The notes under the pieces were generated by a model. It saw nothing but the letters and a program-made list of their open reading frames with translations, was not told the origin of the DNA and did not search any database. From Pampus argenteus (taxonomy: Eukaryota; Chordata; Actinopteri; Scombriformes; Stromateidae), in contig CM072864.1 in NCBI GenBank assembly GCA_036937835.1, positions 4,778,501 through 4,842,500 on the forward strand: a stretch of 64,000 nt of DNA. Reading direction: 5' to 3'. The position numbers were made by a program, and so were the translations under genes. This document shows, one piece after another, positions 39,163-49,749 of this stretch. Every line of letters starts with the position of its first letter. Positions within the stretch are counted from its first letter, which is position 1.

Positions 39163-41559
39163 TTCTATGAGTGTTGGGGCCAATAAATATGTTTCAATAT
39201 TACAGCACATGGTAAAACCATGTATTATAGGAACTGCACTCAAAAATGGCAACTATTCGCTCGAATTTAAAGTGCTCACCTGGTGCACGAGCCAATAAGG
39301 TTTCTTCTCCTGTTGACCCCGACCACAAGTTCCTGCTCGGCCTATAGACTGTCTTGGCTTGAGAGAAGTTTTACGAATATAAAACCACGGATTAATGGAT
39401 TCAAACTTCATAATACAGTGATAATACATGATAATACAGTCTGTCAACAGATTTAAAAGACGTCTCTTGAGACTTTGGAGGTAGTGATGGAATCGAATAG
39501 TCACTGATGTCGCCACTCCTTTCATTGGTCACTTTAAATACTGTCCGTCACCTTTGATTGGCTGTAGGGTTTTTATCACTGACACAGTCGAATACAGGCG
39601 GTATTTAACTGTAACTGTTTTAGCTGGACAGAGAGATGCAGTCAGATACAAGGAAAACTCACGTAGTACTTGACAAAGATCGAACAATAATCAGAAAGCA
39701 TTGTCTCATTAGGTAAAACGAATGATCCGAAGGTACACATAACGAGCCACGCTGACAACATCAGGATACAACTTAACCTTCATCATCATTTCCAATCAAA
39801 TATATTAATAAACAAGCTTTTCATTATGAAAGAGGGAAGTGTGTTTGGTGGTAGGGGGTGGGATGGTGGGTTGGTGGGGGTATTGAGGCACCGTGGGGGG
39901 GGCAGCAGGAAATCTGTGGGATTTACAGCTTAATCTGCTTAGGCACTTCCCTGTCGGCCGAGCTGCAGACTGGCTGAGGGAGTACGTGCTAGCTTAGCTC
40001 AGCTGTCAGGAGCTGCCTGCCACCGAATCAATACTCGTCTTTTTCTACTCTACCTCTCTGTCTCTCTCGTGCCTGCACCCGGGCTTTCTATTCCTCCACC
40101 CCCCCACCCCCTCCTGCCTCCCTCCTGCCTCCTCAGCCTCATCTGATCATCTTCTCTTGCCGGCGCTCAATCAATGAGTCCCGAGGCTGATTAGCAGGTT
40201 CAAGTGCAGGTCATTTCACACAGCTAGAGGACAGTTTCACCTGGAGGTTGTCTGGAGGTTTTTCTTTAAGATGTGTACAGGATGCAAAAGTTGATCATCT
40301 TTTCAGAACAAAACTTATTTTTTTTTTGTATTTGCATATTTATTTTACTGTAAACAAGTTATACACTTTAAAATTCAAAGTGTATAATTTCATCATAACG
40401 TTCAGCCAGCCATTCCCATGCTCAATAGTTGTCCCGCAGTGATTTGGTGCAACATTGAACCATTTTTGAACACCATGGAAAAATTCAAGCTGTGATTTGG
40501 TATCAAATATTTTCTGTAAGAATTGCATTTTTTAAATTTTTTTTTGGCGATTGGATGGCGAGCAGTTTCTGTTTCTGGAAATTGCTCAGAAACTCCTTCT
40601 CTTATTGTCAATATACCAAAGCGGATGCCATCTAACATCTAACATGATATCAGTACTGTCACTCCAGCTTTAAAACCAACCACAGCCTCTGAAAGACTTT
40701 TTGCTCTTTTTGCCCAACTAAACATCTCATCAGGTTACATCTCACTTTGACCAAGTGTTTTAAAGTGACTTTCCTGCACAGCGATCACTTGACTTCTTGT
40801 GTCCTGTCTTGTGTGTGACGTCCCATGATGTTCCACGTTTGCTTGAAGCCACAAGTGGGACAAAAATGAGTCTGCTACTGGCCCACCTGTTTGTGGGAAT
40901 TTAGCTAATTTTATTTGGGAATATGCATTTATGTTTTTTTTACAGGTAACAAATCTTCAGGCCTCATCAATTCATTTGATAATGTGATTAAACGGCGTGT
41001 CTTACTAAATAAATTTGCAATTACAAGAGTATATCAGTGATATTATCCTGCCATAAAGTTAGAGGACTTGTGAAATACAGGAGAAAAAAAAAAAGCCAAA
41101 AGTTATCAGCCAAACTCCAAACACATTGGATGCTACACCATTCGCAACACCAATGCAACTCACTAGCATTGTTCAAACCTCCAGCAGAGTTTCTTGACCT
41201 CCTAAAACCAAGCTGAGGCGATGACATAATCAGGAATATTTTTTTTTTTTCCCCGACTTGACAAATCTCCTCCGGAGCCACAGGAGACACGATGCAACTG
41301 TTTTCACAGGCTGCGTAGAACTCCTTTTTGACATAAATTCAGCGGAGTTCCCCTTTAATGAAATCACAACTGACACATGGTAAATTGGGGTTTGGGGCTG
41401 ATTATCCTGCCTGCTGTAAAGTCAGATTATTTACCAACATTGATTCATACTGTGAACACTATCCGGTATGCTTTTAAATGTTACATGTATTTACTAACTC
41501 TAATATTAACGTCAGTATTGCATCTGTGAATGCACTTAAAGGGCAGGTTTGCAATTTTT
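39163..41559. other. Intergenic DNA
   Basis: Three CCAAT or ATTGG words lie within 39290-39560, and G-rich stretches at 39854-39905. T-rich runs occur at 40316-40328 and 41238-41250. No gene is supported; small frames show no domains. Confidence 0.5.
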
Positions 41560-41840
41560 TCAAGTGTGTCTTAAAACAGCCGTCAGGTGTCCATCTGAAC
41601 AGTGAAAGACGTTTTCCTCGCTATGATCATTCCTCCTGTTCATACTGGCTGTTAAAAGATTCATATCAGCTTCACATAAACTTTTAAATACATTTTTTTT
41701 GTGGATTTTGTCCTCCATCACTTCCATAGTTAAGTGCGTTATGAAGGGATCTAATTGTGAGTGTGAACAGGAGGAATAATTAGAGCAACGAGCGCGTGTT
41801 TCAATGTTCATTCGGGCTTCTGACTGTTGTTTAAGAAAAT
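41560..41840 (-). repeat. Dispersed repeat family A, foldback copy
   Basis: Bases 41560-41665 are the reverse complement of the right half of 14330-14641 (cagccagtatgaacaggagg and neighbours). Bases 41764-41838 repeat the same block in direct orientation (gaacaggaggaat, then tctgactgttgttt). The locus is therefore an inverted pair with a spacer of about 100 bases. This supports a foldback-type, non-coding element. Confidence 0.65.
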
Positions 41841-43039
41841 GGTGAGCCATGTATACCGAGAACACTGTGTTTTCTGTAACAGATCAGTGACTATGAGTCA
41901 GACCTACTGAGCTTCACACCAATCCAAATCCAATAGCGCCTCCAAGTGCTGAAAAAGGAGTATAACAAGGAGTATAGAATAAGTCTTCATGCATCAACTA
42001 TCCTTCATCCTGCTTTTGCAGCAACAAATGATTCCCTGTTTCTGCTCTAGGCCTGGAATATATGATGTATTAACACCAAGCATGGTTCCCATATAGGAAA
42101 CAAGTACATTTATATGTTATGGTCCTTTTTCACCCCTGACACTGGTGCAAAGAGTCCAGGCTCACGTGTCCATGCTCCTGCTCAAGACACCCAGTGTGTA
42201 AAGTGACCTAGAAGTCTACTTTTATCAAGCTCAGGTCTTTAAAAACAACTAATGTTGCCCAGACGTCACAAACTAATTTCTACTTCACAATAGTTACATT
42301 TTAACTACTAATAATCAGTTTGCCAAACTAAAAACTACTTTAAAAAAGTAGTTCAACTACATCCAAACTACACAACGGCAAATGATCTCAATCTGATATA
42401 TTGTTACACAGAGGTCCGACTGAACCGACACCGAGTAAAGAGTAGATGTGTTCGATTTACACACTAACTCTTTTAGAGAGAGGATAAGGAGCAGGTGTTA
42501 AGGTGGAAAATTAATCAATCAGTTGCAAACGTCTTGGTTGCAAAGCATTGTGCTATATTGTGAGGCAAAAAAAAAGAGGTAAAACTACCTAAACATGTAG
42601 TCAACTCCACCCCAAAATGTATCTTTTGAGTGTCTAACACACTCACACACTGTAGGCTGAAAGTCAGCTATTAGAGTCACTGCTTTACAGGACTTAATCT
42701 GCTCAAGTTCCTGTTGGTTACAATGAATTTCACCTAGAGAGTGCATGATGCTGACAGTATTCAATGCTATTCTGTTCTTCCATATGTGTTTAGTTTCTAT
42801 GTTCTTATTTCCATGAGTTTTGTTCAGGTCACATGACCCCTGAATTGGAATAAACAGGTAAACAAAATGCATAATATACTTTGTTCTTTCAAGTCTAAAT
42901 GTTGCTTCAAAGTTTGTTTGTTTGTTTGTTTTTTCATTTACTTCGAGTTCAAATTTGATTTTGATTTGATTTTTTATTTATTTTTTTTGGCACTTTGCAG
43001 ATTTGTTTGTATCCACCTGATAAACGTCCATTGAGACAA
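41841..43039. other. Intergenic DNA
   Basis: A segment near 42250-42370 rich in aactac and taaaaac words may be repeat-derived. No gene is seen. Confidence 0.45.
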
Positions 43040-43345
43040 CAGGGAGAAAATGTAATATCCAGTATTCACTCTCCTTTCTGTTTTGCTCTCCACCAACCTG
43101 CGAGTGAAATATCTGGCACGTTACACGTAGCTGCTAAATGCTCCACTACATTGACCAGCTCGTCTCTAACTGTGTCTGTCTGCCGTTTAGTGCCGAGCAG
43201 AAACATGGCTGATTAAGCAGATTGTACGTTCCACAAAACCAAAAAATAATAAAATTTAAAAGCTCAGTTTGAGCTGAGATGAACGGCTGAATTGTTCTCT
43301 GTCACTATGAACAGATTCCACATCATTTGATCCATTGTTAAAAAG
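43040..43345 (+). repeat. Dispersed repeat family B, copy 2
   Basis: It contains cagtattcactctcc, gtagctgctaaatgctccac, gccgagcagaaacatggctg and tcatttgatccatt, matching 44560-44865 in the same order. It ends just before the 3' end of the glutamate-receptor gene. Confidence 0.65.
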
Positions 43346-43408
43346 AAAAGTAAAGCTGTATTATAGTGTATGTACTTGACACAAGAGATCATGTGGGATA
43401 TCAGGGGA

Positions 43409-43504
43409 TTTATTTAGAGGATACAAAAAAATACAAAAATGTTATTACATTATGATTCAAGAAGAGATACAGTTAAAAAGGGGGGCTGGATTAGGACATT
43501 TAAT
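43409..43504 (-). other. Candidate polyadenylation signals of the glutamate-receptor gene
   Basis: On the minus strand an ATTAAA lies at 43504-43499 and an AATAAA at 43414-43409, about 260 and 350 bases after the stop codon. Either would give a plausible 3' UTR. There is no transcript evidence. Confidence 0.35.
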
Positions 43505-43764
43505 AACATTCAACAGGAAAGACATTTTAGGATTAGTTGTAGTTCCGTTGGTCTGTTGCTTAACACTCTAGGTGACGATCATTGATTCAGTTAATTCATG
43601 TGCTCAACAAACTTTTCCAGAAAGACACAAAACACACTCAACTCACGTGTGTGTGTGTGCGTTACTATGGAAACACAGAAAGCTAGTTTGTTCGATAGAA
43701 CAAGAAGGAAGCACTGGGCTTATCTTCATCTGTTTCTTTAAAATCTAAGATGTAAACATTTCCT

Positions 43765-46700
43765 TTAGGCTTTGCTTTTGTCTGTGGTGTCTTGTTCTGC
43801 GTTCCCCCCTCCGCTGCCAAACCGCAGATTCAGCTCCGATGTCAACACAGAGCAGCACGATTTCTGGGCCAAAAATAAAAGAAGACATGTCATCATGTGT
43901 CCAAAACAGTCTAGGATGTAATCTTACTGCACGATACTGTTCTAAATCATACCTTGCTGTCCTTAGCTTGCTTGCAGGCCTTGGATAAGAGCTCCAGCAG
44001 GGCCAGCAGCAGCCCGACACCCAGCCCCAGGCCAAGCAGGAGGAAGAGGCGGCGCAGGTTGTGGGGCTGCAGGGACTCAGAGGTGTGAGCCTCGTCAGCT
44101 CCCACACAGCTGCTGGCCCACCACTTGTCCCGCAGGTAGGTCAGCTCGCCGGATTCACTCAGCTGGAGGATGCCGATTCTCAGGTTTTTGATCCACGGGG
44201 AACCTGGAGGAGCAGAGAGGAGACCTTTAGAATTTACTCCCAGTTCATCCCAAAGGTGTTGGATGGGGGGATGAAGTGGGTGCTATACTCCTTCCACTCC
44301 AATCAAGTTCTTCCACTGCAAACGGTGAAAATCTGTTGATGTGGGTGTCCACGTATGTTCATGCAATTAAGGTGCACGAGTCACTGATTTGGACACTTTG
44401 GAGCAGCAGAACAAGCTGATAGAACATCCTCATCATATTATCGCCTTATAAAGTAGATATGCATGTGTTAACAAACATTTGTCTATTTAACACATCCTGT
44501 AGACACAGAGCAGCTTATTTATTTACAAGTGCTTTTGTGTGCATTTGATGAATATAAATCCAATATTCACTTTCCTTGGAGCTCTAAGTTTGAGTTCTAT
44601 CAGCATGTCAGAAAAAATCTCCCTGTAGCTGCTAAATGCTCCACTGTGTTCAGCAGCTAGTCTGGTGTTTGGTGCTCAGCAGGCAGTGTACACTGAGATT
44701 GTAGAGCTTTTCCAATGAAAACAGCTGCGTGCTGCTGGAAAACAGGTTAATAAGAGCTGTGAGACTGAACCAAGGCAAGCTGGGGGGGGGGGAACTGCAG
44801 AGTACTACCAGCAACGCCTTTCACACCTTTACACAGATATCATTTGATCCATTATTTATATATATTTATCTCGACACACTGACTCACCCATAGGTGCTGC
44901 GATGGCGTAGGCTCTATTGGCGATGACTTGCTCGGAGCGGGTCAGTTTACAGTAGCGAGCCACTGCTAAGTCCAAGGACGCTGCTTCACCAATGAAGGCA
45001 AAGTTTCCCTCCTGGGCCCTGCGAAAACCCTCCTCTATGCTGGACACATAGCTCTTCCTGCGCTCCATGTGCTGGTAGATGCGCCGGTAAACAGGGTTAT
45101 TGGAATTCTGGGAGAGAGAGAGAAAAGACTGAAAATCATCACATGTATTCTGAGTGTGCAGTGATAGCAGGAGCACAGTGAGTTTCTATCAACTTGTCTC
45201 AGGCATCATGATCCACCTGTGGTGCCCATAAATCCCTAGTTATCAACTGCTTGAATGCACCTTAAAGAAAAGCATGGTGGAACCAGATTCCACTGTGCCA
45301 TAATCTATCACATCCTGGTTGGCGAGATCTTCAAAGCTCTTGACGGAGACGTGTTTGTCGTTGGAGTGCAGCATGGAGTTGAATTTGGCAAAGTAGCAGG
45401 CCAGCAGCACTACAGAGAACAGCCACCAGATGGCGCTGACTACACGTCCAGACAGGGCTTTAGGATGAGGACCAGCACCTGGAAGGACACACAGAGCAGG
45501 AGCGACTGCTTTTGACACACGCTGTTCAGAGCTAGTGTATTTTTTTTGCCTACATAGTAGTGCTGGGTGGATAGATACACTGTTGTTCATCTATATAGTA
45601 TGAATGAAAGCAAATGCAAATGGCTGCACGGAATGAGAATATTCAGCATGTTGTGAGAGAGAGCAGAGGAAGAGACAGCTGGCGGCAGTGTGTTTGTGCA
45701 CCTGTGCTTCAGTTTACCTGGCAGCTGGCTTACCTTGCAGGGTGAGTGCTCCAGTGATGTACCAGAAGCTGTGCAGCAACGTGAAGCTGTGCTCCTCTGC
45801 ATCCGGTTGTGCCCATTCAGTGGGACTGATCCTGGGAAGGAAGAAAAACAAAATTTTTTTACCTACAAAAAAGCTGAAATATAACTCTGGTGTCTGTGTG
45901 GTACATATGTCAGGATCTGGATCTACATTGCTCTCTGATTATATGTTATTGTACCACCATCGTACCATTGGTTCATTTCGGTTAACTTGCTTTCTGTCTG
46001 CTCAGACAAACATTTGTATGATTTTTACTTTCAGGTGATGTTATGTATCTTTCTGTGTTACTGTGAAAACCGTTCTCAGGAGCAGGTATAGGTGTTGCTT
46101 TTGTTGTTTTGTATTAAATATTTGTTTATGATGATCTAAAGGAGCCATTAAACTGGAGAGCGTAGCTACCAGAACGACGGCACTGGTGAAGGATACTGCA
46201 CTTACCTGCCCACCAGGAATATGCAGAGACCAGTCAGCAGGAATGCAACGAGGAGACTCGTCCACATGTCGGTGGAGAAGGGTGACAAGAGGCTAAAGGT
46301 GCTTTCTTCAGAGGCCACGCCTTTGTGCAGGATAAAGCCGATGCCTGTTTGCATGAACGGGGTGGTCATTTCCACAACCTGCTCTCTGACTGAAGTGAGG
46401 GTCAGCGAGGCCACGGCCAGGTCAGCTTCCTGGAGGATGGAAATTCCTAATTAACTCATGCACTTGTGAGAATTTTGGTGCTTAAAAAAACAGGTTCATG
46501 GACCAGAAAACTGCATATAATAAGACTTATGACATTACATTCATACTCCGTCACCAGTGACTTACCCCTCTGAGGATCTCACCGATCATGCCATTCCAGG
46601 TGCCGTTGGAGTCCATGGCTCCGTAGCGATTGTCCTTCACCAGGTGCACTTTGTACTTGAAGTCCAGCTTTTTGGAGAGCTCAGATATCAGGTCGATGCA

Positions 46701-49327
46701 GTAGCCCTCCAACTCTCCTCCAGAGCCTTTGGTCATGGTGTATGGTTCTTGCTGAAGAAACAAAACAAATTTAAATGCAATGCATTGATTATGAGGATGA
46801 TAAGCAATTAGAAAGGAAAAAAGGAGTGCTAGTCATGTGCAATTTTGTTGTTAGTTTAAAAACTATGTGTGCACAAGTACAATAAATATACTAGATCAAA
46901 GTTAAAGGTGGTCTGACATGACATTTTTACCAACATGTATGCATCCATATTTATTTGAATAACAGATTTAATATTTACAACAATAATTCCCCAAACCCCT
47001 AAATATGATTATTTTGACATCATTGTGTGTCAGTTTTCTTCCCATAATAATAATAAAACTGGTCTGGCCTGGCATGGTTTAGTTATAGTATGGTATGGTA
47101 TAGTTTAATCATGGTATGGTATGGTTTAGTTTAATTATGGTATGGTTTAGTTTTGGTATGGTATGGTTTTTTTATGTTTTGTTAAGTATTCTTGTGTTCA
47201 GTATAGTTAATGTAATACCTTCACTTTCTGGGATACTGATGGAATTTCACACTTTCATTGTTATTTTCTGCATAAATTTGACCAACCGGGAGGTTTGTTT
47301 ATGACCTGTCTGCTCATCTGACTGCTTGTGTGCTACCAGATCTCAGCAAAATCACCAGTGCATTACATTAATACTGATGGAAGTAATGGTCAAAGCTACA
47401 AAACTGAGACCAAACTTGTGATGAACTGTAATTATCCTTTTAAAAAAGTCTAATCTATTGAGCCAAGAAAACAGAAGCTTCACAGCTGCACAAGGCCATT
47501 GCCACCTTGGCATTCTGGTCTAGAGAGAGGGAGAAAAAGAAAATACCTCTATAGTGGTGATAATTAGCTCCTCTGCATCTAGAATGGAAAAAACAAACAC
47601 AGCAGTGAATTTTGGAATCCTGTAATGAAGCATGTCAAAGAAATAAAGCATGGGTATCAAGATGAGAGGATTTGTTCTATGGCAGATTAGTGGTCAGGCC
47701 TCATGCCTACAAGCTTATGTGTGGAGCAGCTTCTGAAAGTCTAATGAAGCATATTGTTGCTTTGAGTCCCCTTCATGTGCTTTTCTCTCCACCACAGCAG
47801 TAAATAAGCCAAAACAGCCAGTGGAGGACAATGGAAGTGTTATTGACGGTTGTTTTTGAAGGCGACAGATGCAAGGTACAACAAGGGGGCCAGGGGGTGG
47901 GGGTGGGGGGGTATCTGGGGCCTTTCAACCCCTCCTTCACCATGTTATCAAAGCAGGGAATGACCCCCCCCCCTCCCACCACCTGACATCACCCATGACA
48001 CAGAGTTGTTTTATTTTAGCCTTAACTGTGACCAATGGCATTCCCAGCATGTCCAGCAGGACCTAACATGCCCTGCCAGGGTCAGTCAGAGACATGGGGG
48101 TTGGGAGGGGGGGGTTAAGCGGAGGTGGCAGGGGTGCAAGTTGTTCATATTTGCATGCAATAACAAAAGCCAGTCCAGTTGGGTCAGCCTCCTTCAGAGC
48201 GGATGGCAGGACCTACGATGTGCGGAGATGCCTGTCAGTTCACTGCCTGCCTGCAGAGTCTCCTCCCCACATGGTTAATTGATTTATCACAGTGCTTTCT
48301 AGACCACAGCAAGGCTTTAGCCCCTCCACTGGTGAGAAATGGGATGCTGCCACAGTGCATAGTGCCCCCCCTGTGCTTTGATACGACTCCAGCAGTCTAG
48401 CAGTGCCAGTGGGGAGAGAATCAAATGATTTGGGAGCATGACCTCTTCTTGTAGGTCTGCCAGAGCCCACTGGCAGAAAGCTGGGGCTTTAGCTATGCAG
48501 ACAGCTTGCAGAAGCAGGGCTGCTCTGGAGGAGGAAATTATCTCATTGGTTGGGTGAAACCTCAACGGGCAGAGTCATTAAGTACCACAGTTTATCAGAA
48601 TGTAAATTGACTAGCTGGCAAAATTGTTTGGCAGATACAGAATTTGTAGAATCAGCAGGGATTACCTGATGCTGTCTGCTGGTCATAGCAATGACATACA
48701 AAATGAGACTGTACAGCTAAGTGTCGCAGCAGCAAAAACGGAGCACATATGGTGTGTTTAATGTTAGTGAAAAATGATTGTTTTTCTATTTTAATCGAAC
48801 ACTAATTGCAGCGATGCACTACACGCCCATCCACCACGCCAACCTGCACACCTTCAACATTGCATTGGCACTAAATGTCAGCACTGGATGCAGATCTGAA
48901 AGAGTGAGATGTTCCAATATGAACATAATTGCTATTCATATCTGATCTTAAATAACCAACACCTTAACCAACCACACGCTGGCAACAGCACAGTTTCATT
49001 GTGTGAGTGTTTAGAAATGCCAGAATGCAGACAAAAATCAGCGTGTGTTGCCACGACTGTCCCATAACACAGAAACAAAATTAAATATCATTTCTGGGAC
49101 CACAAGTTGTTCTGATTACAAGCACTGCTTACATGTGCTCATCCATGGGGTGCAGTAACCACACCAGGGATGAGAGGTCTAATGGTTTCCATGGAGATCA
49201 TTACTGTATGTGCACCCAACTGCCCCACCCATCACAAGTTAAATACAACTTTATACTCAACAGTATGTAGTTTTGACAACCCATGTTGATCCAAATAGAA
49301 CTGTGTGTGAAGTTACAGTGCTTGGCA

Positions 49328-49364
<37 letters not shown>

Positions 49365-49432
49365 TTACCTGCAGTGGATGCCCATGTACTGAAGGCTGCC
49401 ACACAGAAGACTAAACTTATGCAGCTTTTCAT
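43765..49432 (-). CDS. Kainate-binding-protein-type ionotropic glutamate receptor, 9 coding exons
   Basis: Coding exons: 49432-49369, 47578-47547, 46751-46566, 46429-46206, 45831-45734, 45478-45261, 45107-44888, 44203-43953, 43863-43765. All junctions are GT-AG and keep frame, giving 463 residues, the usual size of this short family. Order: signal peptide 1-21; S1 to about 147; M1 about 148-168; pore loop 185-201; M3 about 214-233; S2; M4 about 399-421; a 40-residue cytoplasmic tail ending TTDKSKA. No amino-terminal domain is present. Expected glutamate contacts are Tyr49, Thr104, Arg109, Ser268, Thr269 and Glu315; the usual Pro of the PLT motif is Ser102. One sequon lies at Asn81. Family members bind kainate at the cell membrane in fish, frog and bird brain; several fail to give currents alone. 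The start is the first ATG, followed by a good signal peptide. Confidence 0.95.
44560..44865 (+). repeat. Dispersed repeat family B, copy 3 (intronic)
   Basis: It lies in the receptor intron between 44204 and 44887, antisense to the gene. It contains caatattcactttcc, gtagctgctaaatgctccac, gtgctcagcaggcag and tcatttgatccatt, matching 43040-43345 in the same order. Confidence 0.65.
47060..47170. repeat. Imperfect (TATGG)n / (TATGGTTTAGT)n tract
   Basis: Repeated variants of tatggtatggtttag fill about 100 bases in the receptor intron between 46752 and 47546. Low-complexity tandem DNA with no coding role. Confidence 0.7.
47885..47920 (+). other. G-quadruplex-forming motif in a receptor intron
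   Basis: Runs of five, five, five, six or more, and four G are separated by one to five bases. It lies in the 1.8-kb intron between 47579 and 49368, with the G-runs on the strand opposite to the mRNA. Folding is inferred from the pattern. Confidence 0.6.
49332..49363. repeat. (GT)16 next to a 5' splice site
   Basis: Read on the gene strand this is a (CA)n tract starting five bases inside the intron that follows the signal-peptide exon (donor GTAAGA at 49368-49363). Intronic CA repeats near donors are known splicing enhancers bound by hnRNP L. Confidence 0.9.
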
Positions 49433-49444
49433 GTTGCCACGAGC
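49433..49444 (-). other. 5' UTR part of the first coding exon
   Basis: The acceptor tttcag at 49450-49445 is followed by 12 untranslated bases and then the ATG at 49432-49430. An in-frame start further upstream is not available within this exon. Confidence 0.8.
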
Positions 49445-49618
49445 CTGAAAGTAACACTGATTAATACCTTCCTCTGGGTTTATTTGTCAAATTCAGAATA
49501 ACCAAGAACATATAGCATTAACAATACACATCGCCATTAATATGTAGAAGATAATATGCTTAATTATCATAGACATCATAGAAAAATAACCTGTAGCACT
49601 ATACAACAGCGTGCTTAC

Positions 49619-49705
49619 CTGAAAAACCTCGACTTATGTGCGAGAGACGACTCCAGGAACACGTGTGAGAAATTCACAACAAATCTTGCAAGTGTGCAGT
49701 GGGAA
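49619..49705 (-). other. Non-coding first exon of the glutamate-receptor gene
   Basis: The downstream border is a strong donor, CAG/GTAAGC, at 49619/49618. The 5' border is placed about 30 bases below the TATA box and is approximate. Splicing to the acceptor at 49444 gives a short leader ahead of the ATG. Confidence 0.65.
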
Positions 49706-49733
49706 GTTGTGTGGAGCAGAACATAGTGGGGGG

Positions 49734-49742
49734 TTTATATAG
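49734..49742 (-). promoter_or_regulatory. TATA box of the glutamate-receptor gene
   Basis: On the minus strand the sequence reads ctatataaa, within a GC-rich setting. It lies about 115 bases above the first donor site, the right distance for a start point near 49705. Confidence 0.7.
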
Positions 49743-49749
49743 GGGGAGG

